A DNA stretch of 11,491 nt from Candidatus Neomicrothrix sp. UBA6944 (GTDB lineage Bacteria > Actinomycetota > Acidimicrobiia > Acidimicrobiales > Poriferisodalaceae), in assembly GCA_002448715.1 (NCBI GenBank), contig DJZU01000001.1, forward strand, positions 9,199 through 20,689. Reading direction: 5' to 3'. The notes below the pieces were generated by a model. The model worked only from the letters and a program-made list of their open reading frames with translations. It did not search any database and was not told where the DNA came from. Shown piece by piece: positions 1 to 6,990 of this stretch. Position 1 is the stretch's first letter. Every line of letters begins with the position of its first letter. Position numbers and translations under genes: made by a program.

Positions 1-2087
1 AAGGACATGATCGACTCCGGATGAAACTGAACACCGCAGATCGGCAGCGTCTTATGTTCAACTGCCATCACCACTCCATCGTCAACACTTCGCGCAACCA
101 CATTAAGGGACTCAGGCACGCTGTCTTCTTTCGCGTATAGCGAATGGTACCGGCCGGCTCGAAATTCTTTGGGAAGTCCATCAAACAAGTGGCCCCCGGC
201 TGCGGCGATTAAGGAAGGTTTACCGTGCATCGGCGTGTCAAGTTGCCCAAGCTGACCTCCGAAGAACTCCACTATGGCTTGAAGACCCAGGCAGACACCA
301 AAGACAGGTATTTCAAGTTCAATTGCCGCGCTAATGGTCGCAGATATCTCATAATCGTTCGGGGTACCGGGACCTGGAGATAAGACCATTAGATCTGGCC
401 GATTAGCAGCAAGTTCTTCAAGTGGGAAACCCGTCCGCTGTGTGGCGACATGAGCTCCGGTCTGTCTCAAGTAGTTGGCGAGAGTATGAACGAACGAGTC
501 CATGTGGTCGATTAGTAGAACTTCTTTGCCTTCTGCGGGCGAGGATAAAGCAACGGTCTCTGTAGTTCTGCGAGGAAGCCGGAGAGCATCAAGAAAGGCT
601 GAGGCCTTGAGCTCAGTCTCTTCTTCTTCGGCAACGGGATCGGAATCCCACAGCAGGGTCGCACCAACCCGCACCTCGGCATGACCATCTTTAATTCTTA
701 TAGTTCGCAACGTTAAGCCCGTGTTGAGGTTGCCGTCGAATCCCACCTTCCCGATCGCACCGCCATACCAAGCACGGGGACTTTTCTCATGATCTTCTAG
801 GAACATCATCGCCGCCGCCTTGGGGGCACCTGTCACCGTGACGGCCCAAGTGTGAGTGAGGAATGCGTCCAACGCGTCGAACTCTGAACGCAACCTTCCT
901 TCCACGTGGTCCACAGTATGGATTAAGCGCGAATACATTTCGATTTGACGCCGCCCTATCACCTTGACCGAGCCGGGCACACAGATCCTGCTCTTATCGT
1001 TCCGGTCTACGTCAGTGCACATTGTGAGTTCCGACTCATCTTTTTCAGAGTTGAGCAAGGCAAGTATCTGGGAAGCGTCGTCGAGAGGGTCTTGCCCTCG
1101 AGCAATGGTTCCTGAGATGGGGCAAGTCTCGACTCGGTCCCCTTCAACCCGGACATACATTTCTGGAGAGGCGCCCACTAGCCACTCTGATTGCCCAAGG
1201 TTGATGAGGAAACCGTAAGGAGATGGATTCTGTTGCTTTAAACGTCGGAAGAGTTCGGACGGAGGCTCCGGTGAGGGCTCAACGAACGTTTGGCTGGAAA
1301 CCACTTCAAACAGATCTCCACGCGCAAAATAATCTCTTGCTGTTTCTACGATTTGAGCGTATTCGCCTCTTTCGTGATCGCGCGCTGGTTCCAGTGCCAA
1401 ATTGGGTTGATATAGGTCTCTAGCTCCACCTCTATCGATGTCGACAGTGCTGAGGCCGTCATGATCGAATTCGTATCGTCGACGCTCCGCTACCCCACCC
1501 TGGTGGTCTACAACAATAATTTCGTCGGGGATGTATAGGACAAGGTCTCGTTGATCTGAAGGTCGTGCGAGGCTCAGCTCAATCGGCTCAAACTGGAACG
1601 CCAGGTCGTAGCCGAAGGCTCCGTAGAGGCCGAGATGTTCGTCAGCTCCTGCAAATAAGTCGACTAAAGATCGAACGACTGTGAATGAAGATGCTTGACG
1701 ACTTCTATCTTCTTCTTCGAAACGAGCAACAGGCCGATGCACTTGGCAAGTAATTTGTGCTGGTTCTTCCTTGACCAGAGAAACCTCTTCAAGCTCGTCT
1801 AGCCTTGCCCGCACGGGCACCAAAAGGAGTTCGCCTCGCGGGTTGAGCGCCTGAATCTGTACCGTGTCGCCCCTGCTGGTTAGCACCAACGGCGGGTCCA
1901 CAAATCCCATATCCCAACGGGTGTAACGACCGGGGTATTCATAGCTGGAGGAAAGCAATACTCCCCTAGCGGAATCCAAACGATCTACAAGGTCTTCGAT
2001 GGCTGCGTCAGGGTTGATCGCCGTGACTTCAACACGAATCTCTATGTCGCCCCGAGTCCTGTAGTTCCCACGGATCTCTTCAGCCAC
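1..2087 (-). CDS. trpE(G): TrpE-TrpG fusion anthranilate synthase, 3' end cut by window
   Basis: Bifunctional anthranilate synthase: the N-terminal TrpE part makes anthranilate from chorismate, and the C-terminal TrpG part supplies ammonia from glutamine. The frame is open for 695 codons from GTG at 2087 and leaves the window. Visible motifs are the feedback-site type stretch LLSSSYEYPGRYTRWD (44-59), PISGTIARG (323-331), TMCTDVDRND (355-364), HTVDHVEGRL (390-399), GAPKAAAM (420-427) and YGGAIG (441-446). After a short linker near 510-520 the class I amidotransferase begins, with nucleophile C599 in GVCLGLQ and H689/E691 in FHPES. The architecture is that of the fused TrpE(G) best known from rhizobia (about 730 aa), so roughly 30-40 residues are missing. 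The Trp-contact motif argues against PhzE or a PabAB fusion. GTG 2087 is chosen because it lies 15 bp after the GroES-like stop with AAAGG upstream; co-transcription is likely. Confidence 0.93.
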   Translation of the reverse strand, partial: MAEEIRGNYRTRGDIEIRVEVTAINPDAAIEDLVDRLDSARGVLLSSSYEYPGRYTRWDMGFVDPPLVLTSRGDTVQIQALNPRGELLLVPVRARLDELEEVSLVKEEPAQITCQVHRPVARFEEEDRSRQASSFTVVRSLVDLFAGADEHLGLYGAFGYDLAFQFEPIELSLARPSDQRDLVLYIPDEIIVVDHQGGVAERRRYEFDHDGLSTVDIDRGGARDLYQPNLALEPARDHERGEYAQIVETARDYFARGDLFEVVSSQTFVEPSPEPPSELFRRLKQQNPSPYGFLINLGQSEWLVGASPEMYVRVEGDRVETCPISGTIARGQDPLDDASQILALLNSEKDESELTMCTDVDRNDKSRICVPGSVKVIGRRQIEMYSRLIHTVDHVEGRLRSEFDALDAFLTHTWAVTVTGAPKAAAMMFLEDHEKSPRAWYGGAIGKVGFDGNLNTGLTLRTIRIKDGHAEVRVGATLLWDSDPVAEEEETELKASAFLDALRLPRRTTETVALSSPAEGKEVLLIDHMDSFVHTLANYLRQTGAHVATQRTGFPLEELAANRPDLMVLSPGPGTPNDYEISATISAAIELEIPVFGVCLGLQAIVEFFGGQLGQLDTPMHGKPSLIAAAGGHLFDGLPKEFRAGRYHSLYAKEDSVPESLNVVARSVDDGVVMAVEHKTLPICGVQFHPESIMS

Positions 2088-2102
2088 GGAAATCGCCTTT
2101 AC

Positions 2103-2456
2103 CTAGAGGTACAGGCCCGTACTGCCGGGCTCAACTCTTGGGGCTGCGATCGCATGCACATCCCTCTCTCGCAGGATTAGGAAATCATCGCCATGCACCT
2201 CAACCTCGTAACGGTCTTCTGGGCTGAATAAGACCTGATCGCCTTCCTCCGCGCTGCGGACATTGGGACCAGCGCCTACAACTTCTCCCCACACCAATCT
2301 CTTTTGTTGTTGAGCTGTAGCAGGTATCAGAATCCCGCCGCTACTTCTGCGATCGGCCTCGTCACTGGGAATGCGGACGAGGATTCGATCATGCAACATT
2401 TTGATCGGACGCTTAAGATTTTGGTCTGTAGACACGTCATTAGGTTCTTCAGCCAC
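2103..2456 (-). CDS. GroES-like (Cpn10 family) protein
   Basis: A 117-aa protein of the Cpn10 fold, cytoplasmic, with a likely cochaperonin or GroES-derived role. Residues 18-30 (IKMLHDRILVRIP) match the first Cpn10 strand. SSGGILIPATA (38-48) corresponds to the mobile loop, whose hydrophobic tripeptide contacts GroEL. GEVVGAGPNVRS, EEGDQVLFSPEDRYEVEV and FLILRERDVHAI (92-103) complete the barrel. Two features differ from standard GroES of about 97 aa: the roof-hairpin region between GAGPN and EEGD is short, and there is a tail of about 14 residues ending GSTGLYL. The GTG at 2456 is used because a TAnnnT hexamer ends 6 nt upstream, fitting a leaderless transcript; an internal ATG at 2399 would give 98 aa. 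It is probably a second GroES homologue rather than the main partner of GroEL, since no groEL is adjacent. It leads directly into trpE(G). Confidence 0.85.
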   Translation of the reverse strand: MAEEPNDVSTDQNLKRPIKMLHDRILVRIPSDEADRRSSGGILIPATAQQQKRLVWGEVVGAGPNVRSAEEGDQVLFSPEDRYEVEVHGDDFLILRERDVHAIAAPRVEPGSTGLYL

Positions 2457-2462
2457 TATCGC

Positions 2463-2472
2463 ACGGTACCGT
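2463..2472. promoter_or_regulatory. Candidate symmetric bidirectional -10 element
   Basis: ACGGTACCGT is a perfect 10-bp palindrome in the 24-bp gap between the GTG of the GroES-like gene (2456, minus) and the ATG of the hydrolase (2481, plus). It contains TACCGT on both strands, matching the actinobacterial -10 pattern TAnnnT. On the minus strand 6 nt separate the hexamer from the GTG, as in leaderless mRNAs; on the plus strand 8 nt separate it from the ATG. No good -35 box was seen. The promoter function is inference. Confidence 0.45.
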
Positions 2473-2480
2473 TCTTAGGC

Positions 2481-3128
2481 ATGAACGCGGACGCTGGAAC
2501 ACCTCAAAAAGCAAATTTTACTGCGAGTGATGGAGTTGCAATAGAAGCCGAATACCTGATTCCTGAGTCAACTAGCGCTATCGCAGTGCTCTCACACCCT
2601 CACCCTCTCTACGGTGGAGATATGCGCAACAACGTGGTGCAGGCACTATTTGAGTCTTTACCGAAAGCGTCGGTAGCGACGCTCAGATATAACTTCCGAG
2701 GGGTTCAAAATTCGGGCGGTAGCCACGGCGAAGGGAAACTTGAGCTGCTTGACTGTCAAGCTGCTTTCTCCCACGCAGCAAGCTTGGTTCCCTGTGTGCC
2801 GGTATTCTCGGTCGGCTACTCGTTCGGAGCAGACGTGTCGCTAACCGCCGATAGCTCGTGTCTCGCCGGCTGGGTTGGAATAGCGTCGCCTCTTACATTG
2901 CTCGACCCAAGTGACATGAAAGCAAATTCCGACTCGCGCCCAACTCTTCTTCTGGTGCCAAAAAATGATCAATACCGCTCGTTCGAAGAAGCGCAACAGA
3001 TTTCCAGCGACTGGATGGCCACCACAGTTCAAGAGCTAGCCACTGGGGATCATTTTCTATTTGGGGAAACTCAGCAAGTCACCAAACTAGTGAGATCCTT
3101 TATCGCCGAGTGCGCTGCTTCAGAGTGA
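2481..3128 (+). CDS. Alpha/beta hydrolase, COG2945-like
   Basis: A 215-aa serine hydrolase of the alpha/beta fold, cytoplasmic (no signal peptide or membrane segment), substrate unknown. The signature SHPHPLYGGDMRNNVV (38-53) and RYNFRGVQNSGG (69-80) is typical of the COG2945 family of small predicted hydrolases. The nucleophile is S114 in GYSFGA, with a probable acid at D163 (PKNDQY) and the base at H191 (GDHFLF), in the usual order. The frame is open back to 2304, but that part is antisense to the GroES-like gene and the recognisable domain begins just after the ATG at 2481, so 2481 is chosen. There is no clear Shine-Dalgarno, which fits a near-leaderless transcript from the palindrome just upstream. 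It converges on the DCC-family gene with 13 bp between stop codons and no visible hairpin terminator. Confidence 0.85.
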   Translation: MNADAGTPQKANFTASDGVAIEAEYLIPESTSAIAVLSHPHPLYGGDMRNNVVQALFESLPKASVATLRYNFRGVQNSGGSHGEGKLELLDCQAAFSHAASLVPCVPVFSVGYSFGADVSLTADSSCLAGWVGIASPLTLLDPSDMKANSDSRPTLLLVPKNDQYRSFEEAQQISSDWMATTVQELATGDHFLFGETQQVTKLVRSFIAECAASE

Positions 3129-3141
3129 TGCAGTGTTGAAG

Positions 3142-3465
3142 TCATAGCCTTGTGAATCGATATCGGTTAGCTGCTACCAGCCGATAGAAGGCTGCTGAAA
3201 TCCACGAAATCGGTGGCACCATCATCACTGCTCCCAGAATCCACCACCCGCTCCCTATCCGGCGCAACGTCTTCGCAACCGCCTTGTGGCCCGATAGCCG
3301 CAGAGTCCCTTCTATCCACCACAGAGCGCGCTTCGCGTCGCTCTTGGAAAGGTCCAACCCGTCGAGATCCTCCTGCTTGCCCGCGCTCATCGGTATAGAA
3401 GCTCGCTGGCTCACCCAATCGGCGCATCGGCAGCAAAATGTGCACTCACCGTCGTACACCAACAC
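3142..3465 (-). CDS. DCC family (DUF393) thiol-disulfide oxidoreductase-like protein
   Basis: A 107-aa protein starting at GTG 3465 (MLVYDGECTFC). The DGxCxxC motif (D5, G6, C8, C11), with extra cysteines at 12 and 14, defines the DUF393/DCC family (YuxK-like), whose members are predicted to be thioredoxin-fold thiol-disulfide proteins; the physiological substrate is not established. The C-terminal part (about 72-100) is hydrophobic and ends with YRLVAANRYRF, the usual end of this family, so the protein looks complete though short. The start is 9 bp after the stop of the DUF1330 gene, so the two are likely co-transcribed. GTG at 3459 is a possible alternative start. Confidence 0.82.
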   Translation of the reverse strand: MLVYDGECTFCCRCADWVSQRASIPMSAGKQEDLDGLDLSKSDAKRALWWIEGTLRLSGHKAVAKTLRRIGSGWWILGAVMMVPPISWISAAFYRLVAANRYRFTRL

Positions 3466-3474
3466 CGGGGAGTG

Positions 3475-3762
3475 TTATCCCAGCCCTTGAGCTAACGCGG
3501 CCCGCGAATCGGTAGCAGCCAAGCGCAACGGTAAAGCTTTTTGGTACTCGGGCGAGTCGTACCACTCCCTGAAAGCATCCTCATCTTCAAACTCGAGAAT
3601 TACTAATCGAGTGCCATGCCAATTACCTTCAACCGCGGCGACGGCGTTGTCGACGACCACCGCCTTGCCGCGTCCCAAAGAGGAGGCCTTAGCGGCCTCC
3701 ATATAGGCATCAAGTCCATCAGAGTCATGGACCTCTTCCTGCACTACGAAATAAACCGACAT
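3475..3762 (-). CDS. DUF1330 family protein
   Basis: A 95-aa protein of the DUF1330 family, a ferredoxin-like (dimeric alpha/beta barrel) fold of unknown function. Family features are the N-terminal strand SVYFVVQEEVHD, the central GNWHGTRLVILEF (46-58), and DEDAFREWYDSPEYQKALPLRLAAT (60-84), with the characteristic W-Y-SPEYQ segment. The frame is open to 3816, but the ATG at 3762 is preferred: AGGAG (3773-3769) sits 6 nt upstream and the fold starts exactly there, making the first 18 residues of the longer reading untranslated leader. It is the first gene of a two-gene unit with the DCC-family protein. Confidence 0.87.
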   Translation of the reverse strand: MSVYFVVQEEVHDSDGLDAYMEAAKASSLGRGKAVVVDNAVAAVEGNWHGTRLVILEFEDEDAFREWYDSPEYQKALPLRLAATDSRAALAQGLG

Positions 3763-3864
3763 GTCCTTCTCCTTGTGAGGATGATCACAGAACGTACCAA
3801 AAGCCGACCAAACCAATTTGGCTACTTTGAGGTTTAGCGTTCTTTACAATTCAAAATATCAGCC
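3763..3864 (-). promoter_or_regulatory. Intergenic promoter region for DUF1330-DUF393 pair
   Basis: This 102-bp gap separates the end of the acyl-CoA synthetase gene from DUF1330. On the minus strand it holds a strong Shine-Dalgarno (AGGAG at 3773-3769) and a possible -10, TACGTT (3796-3791), preceded by GG. This would give a leader of about 22 nt containing the Shine-Dalgarno. A convincing -35 and a terminator for the upstream operon were not found. Confidence 0.4.
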
Positions 3865-5493
3865 TCACGAATCGGTGATCTGCTCAATGGGCGACACGGT
3901 TGAGTCTGAGTCACCGTCGCCTCCCCAATATGCATCCCTCAATAGCCGTTTGTAGAGCTTTCCAGTCGGTAATCGAGGCAACGCTTCCATAAAATCAATC
4001 GAGCGTGGCACTTTGTACCCAGCTATGTGTTCGCGAGCGAACTCGGTAAGTCGCTGGGCTAAATACTCATCTCCGTGGGCTCCTTCTACAGGCTGCACCA
4101 CTGCCTTTACTTCCTCTCCAAAGTCTTCGTTTGGGACTCCGAAAACGGCGACATCGGCGACTTCTGAATGAAGAATGAGGCAGTCTTCGATTTCCTGGGG
4201 ATAGATATTTACTCCACCGGAGATAATCATGAAAGCCTTACGGTCAGTTAGGTACAGAAAACCATCTTCATCTACACGGCCGACATCGCCGAGGGTCGTC
4301 CACAGTGGATTGTCAGGGTGTTGAGAGCTGCGGGTTTTGTCGGGTGCTTGGTGATACTCAAAAGTCTGTTCTTCCCGTTCGAAGTAGATCAGACCCGACT
4401 CGCCGGTTGGCAACTCTGTTCCATCCTCATCGCATATGTGCAACGTTCCGATCAGCGGCTTGCCGACGGTACCTGGGTGAGCGATCCACTCATCGGGTCC
4501 CACGTAGCAGAAGCCATTTAGTTCGGTGCCAGCGTAATACTCGTGCAAAATTGGGCCCCACCAGTCCAACATTTGCTTCTTTATCTCTACCGGGCAAGGG
4601 GCGGCCGCGTGTATCGCGACCTTGTGACTCGACAAGTCCTGTTTATCGCGATCTTCCTCAGATAATTTCAACATTCGCGTGAACATTGTGGGAACCCACT
4701 GCGAGTGCGTCACGCCGTGAGTTTCTATTGCTTGTAGTGCCTCGTGTGGATCGAATTTCTCTAAAACCACTACGGTGCCTCCAACCGACTGAGTTCCCGT
4801 CGTGAACCCCAATGGGGCTGAGTGATAGAGGGGTGCAGGTGAAAGGTAAACTGACTCCGCATTCATTCCGAATATGCCACCAACTAAGCCTGCCCCAATT
4901 AGGTCAGGGTCGCTTATCTCAGATCCGTCAAGTGGGCGCTTGATGCCTTTGGGTTTTCCAGTAGTACCCGAGCTGTAAAGCATCAAAGACCCTCGAGGCT
5001 GCTTGTCTAGAGGTTCCGCCGAATATTGCTCAACCGTCGTTTCGTAGCTCTCGAAACCTTCGACCGCATCGCCAAACATCAAACGTATGGGGCAGTTCTG
5101 GATTAAGGGCAGCATTGCAATCGCTACTTCCCGAACCGCTGTACTTGCTACTAGAACTTGGGCTCCGCAATCTTCGACGATGTAAGCCGCTTCCTCGGCA
5201 GTGAGAAAACGATTCACAGTTGTGAAATACAGTCCGCTTCGCATAGCGGCCCAATAGGCCTCAAAGTACCGGATGTGATTATCAGCAAAAATAGCAATGT
5301 GGTCACCGGGTCGAAGTCCAGCTTCTCTCATCATCTGAGCAAAGCGACATGACCTGTCTTCTAGTTCTTGATAGGACAGCGACTCGCCAGTTCTTGCCAT
5401 GACGACGGCTGTCTTGTTCGGATTTATTGCAGCGTGGATACCTGGATAACTCATAGGTTTGAAACTATCCGATGGAAACGTCTCACTCTTCAT
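3865..5493 (-). CDS. AMP-forming acyl-CoA synthetase (FadD-like)
   Basis: A 542-aa adenylate-forming enzyme that would activate a carboxylic acid to its acyl-AMP and then acyl-CoA; cytoplasmic, substrate unknown. All core motifs are present: P-loop YSSGTTGKPKG (173-183), YYAGTE (319-324), GD at 402-403, YLTDRK (414-419), GGVNIYPQEIE (426-436) and the catalytic lysine K512 in PTGK. Length and motif spacing are normal. A fatty or aromatic/terpenoid acid ligase of the actinobacterial FadD group is most likely; the name fadD is not assigned because the substrate cannot be read. The ATG at 5493 overlaps the end of hisF by 11 bp, implying translational coupling to the his operon. An internal ATG at 5454 is an alternative start; neither has a good Shine-Dalgarno. 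Confidence 0.9.
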   Translation of the reverse strand: MKSETFPSDSFKPMSYPGIHAAINPNKTAVVMARTGESLSYQELEDRSCRFAQMMREAGLRPGDHIAIFADNHIRYFEAYWAAMRSGLYFTTVNRFLTAEEAAYIVEDCGAQVLVASTAVREVAIAMLPLIQNCPIRLMFGDAVEGFESYETTVEQYSAEPLDKQPRGSLMLYSSGTTGKPKGIKRPLDGSEISDPDLIGAGLVGGIFGMNAESVYLSPAPLYHSAPLGFTTGTQSVGGTVVVLEKFDPHEALQAIETHGVTHSQWVPTMFTRMLKLSEEDRDKQDLSSHKVAIHAAAPCPVEIKKQMLDWWGPILHEYYAGTELNGFCYVGPDEWIAHPGTVGKPLIGTLHICDEDGTELPTGESGLIYFEREEQTFEYHQAPDKTRSSQHPDNPLWTTLGDVGRVDEDGFLYLTDRKAFMIISGGVNIYPQEIEDCLILHSEVADVAVFGVPNEDFGEEVKAVVQPVEGAHGDEYLAQRLTEFAREHIAGYKVPRSIDFMEALPRLPTGKLYKRLLRDAYWGGDGDSDSTVSPIEQITDS

Positions 5494-6256
5494 CTGCCGG
5501 TGGTCGGACTACTACCCCTTTGACAGTAAGCGCTTCCTTGGCCTCGCGGATGCTGTGTTCTCCGAAGTGAAAGATGGATGCGGCAAGCAACGCATCAGCT
5601 TTCCCGTCTATGGCGCCCTCCACTAAATGTTTCAGTGTGCCCACTCCTCCACTGGCAATAACTGGCACGTTCACCGCTTCGACGACCGTCCGGGTTAACT
5701 CAAGGTCGTAGCCATTTTTGGTTCCGTCTCCATCCATCGAGGTAAGCAATATTTCGCCCGCCCCTCGGTCAGCGACTTCTTTTGCCCAGGCAACAGCATC
5801 TACGCCCGTGTCCTCACGGCCACCTTTGACATATACGTTCCAAGTGCGGTTAGCGTTCGCTTTCGCATCTATGGCGACCACAACGCACTGGCTTCCGAAA
5901 GCTGCTGCCAGTTCTCCTATGAGATCGGGGTTATTGACAGCCGCCGAATTGACTGAAACTTTGTCAGCTCCGGCGCGAAGAAGAGCGCGGGCATCGTCTG
6001 TAGACCGGATACCTCCACCAATTGTGAAGGGTATGTAAACCTCTTCGGCAACTCTCTCAGCTAATTCGACGATTGTTTTCCTGTTGTCGGAACTTGCGGT
6101 TATATCCAAAAAGACGATCTCGTCGGCTCCTTCGGCGTCGTAGCGGGCGGCTAGTTCGACTGGGTCACCTGCATCACGCAGGCCTACGAAATTGACGCCT
6201 TTCACCACGCGGCCTCTATCAACGTCCAAGCAGGGGATCACTCGTATGGATTTCAT
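5483..6256 (-). CDS. hisF: Imidazole glycerol phosphate synthase, cyclase subunit HisF
   Basis: The 257-aa (beta/alpha)8 cyclase subunit of IGP synthase. It uses ammonia channelled from HisH and PRFAR to give IGP and AICAR. Catalytic D11 (PCLDVDRGRVVKG) and D130 (VVAIDAK) stand at the positions usual for the family. The phosphate-binding repeats are visible as FTIGGGIRS (78-85) and IASGGVGT (200-207), and LTSMDGDGTKNGYD (171-184) is the typical loop. The start ATG is embedded in the hisA stop as ATGA (6256-6253), a 4-bp overlap. hisA, the enzyme of the preceding step, is upstream, and hisH, its glutaminase partner, lies just before hisA. The C-terminus is followed by an overlapping acyl-CoA synthetase rather than by hisI. 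Confidence 0.98.
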   Translation of the reverse strand: MKSIRVIPCLDVDRGRVVKGVNFVGLRDAGDPVELAARYDAEGADEIVFLDITASSDNRKTIVELAERVAEEVYIPFTIGGGIRSTDDARALLRAGADKVSVNSAAVNNPDLIGELAAAFGSQCVVVAIDAKANANRTWNVYVKGGREDTGVDAVAWAKEVADRGAGEILLTSMDGDGTKNGYDLELTRTVVEAVNVPVIASGGVGTLKHLVEGAIDGKADALLAASIFHFGEHSIREAKEALTVKGVVVRPPADEE

Positions 6257-6990
6257 TTCCCCTCAATTACCGCAAGTGCCGCGGAGACTTCGATGGTTCC
6301 GTCATGGATGGATTTGCCGACAATGACGCCCCCAAGGGTTTTACCGTCAACTTCGAGTCCGACTAATTCAGCTATATGTGAAAGAGCGCCAACTCCGCCA
6401 CTTGCAATCACCTCTATCGAAGTCGAAGCCAGCACCGTTGCTAGTCCTTCAACATCGGAGCCGATCCCCATTCCATCACGAGCGATTTGGGTGACGATCA
6501 CAGCCTCGACGCCAGCGTTTTCGTACCTCGGTAGTAGGTCAAGGATCTTCAGGCCGCTGTCCCTTTCCCACCCTTGTGTAGCAACGTTCTCACCTCGGAC
6601 ATCCAAACCAATCGCGACACGCTGTCCTAGAGTCGCTATTTCACCAACTATTTCCGGATTTTCTACCGCTGCGGTTCCAATCACGCATCTCGAAACTCCA
6701 ACGTCATATAACGCTCTAGCAGCGTCAACAGTGCGCACTCCTCCGCCGGATTGGACCGGGACGCGAACAGCGTTTGTGATTGATGCGATCGTATCCAAGT
6801 TCTCAGATTTGCCGGAGCGCGCTGCGTCCAAATCAACCACATGTATCCAAGCTGCCCCAGCCTCTTCAAAGGAGGTAGCTACCTCTACAGGGTCGACCTC
6901 GTACTGAATCTCGCGGTCGTAGTCGCCCTGGATCAAGCGGACACATTGCCCATTTCGTAAGTCGATAGCCGGGTATAGGTTAAAACTCAT
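6253..6990 (-). CDS. hisA: ProFAR isomerase HisA, possibly bifunctional PriA
   Basis: A 245-aa (beta/alpha)8 isomerase converting ProFAR to PRFAR in histidine synthesis. Evidence: PAIDLRNGQCVRLIQGD (7-23) with catalytic D10, SGGGVRT (81-87), GLDVRG (128-133) with D130, GWERDSG (140-146), IARDGMGIGSD (169-179) with D172, and ASGGVG (196-201). In many actinobacteria this enzyme (PriA) also isomerises phosphoribosyl anthranilate for tryptophan synthesis, replacing TrpF. R19, W141 and D172 are compatible with either activity, so the dual role is only a possibility from taxonomy. Start and stop overlap neighbours by 4 bp each (ATGA with hisH at 6990-6987, and with hisF). Confidence 0.96.
   Translation of the reverse strand: MSFNLYPAIDLRNGQCVRLIQGDYDREIQYEVDPVEVATSFEEAGAAWIHVVDLDAARSGKSENLDTIASITNAVRVPVQSGGGVRTVDAARALYDVGVSRCVIGTAAVENPEIVGEIATLGQRVAIGLDVRGENVATQGWERDSGLKILDLLPRYENAGVEAVIVTQIARDGMGIGSDVEGLATVLASTSIEVIASGGVGALSHIAELVGLEVDGKTLGGVIVGKSIHDGTIEVSAALAVIEGK

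Noticed and set aside
502..1423. Plus-strand open frames opposite trpE(G)
   Set aside because: They lie antisense to a continuous, motif-rich trpE(G) frame and show no protein-like features.
2304..2480. Extended N-terminus of the alpha/beta hydrolase
   Set aside because: Wholly antisense to the GroES-like gene apart from the short gap; the hydrolase domain begins after ATG 2481.
3785..3835. Short inverted repeats (CCAATTTGG, AAACC...GGTTT) upstream of DUF1330
   Set aside because: Arms of 4-5 bp in AT-rich DNA are expected by chance.
6293..6907. Plus-strand open frame of 204 codons opposite hisA
   Set aside because: Ser/Pro/Thr-rich mirror of a well-conserved gene, with no domain or initiation signal.
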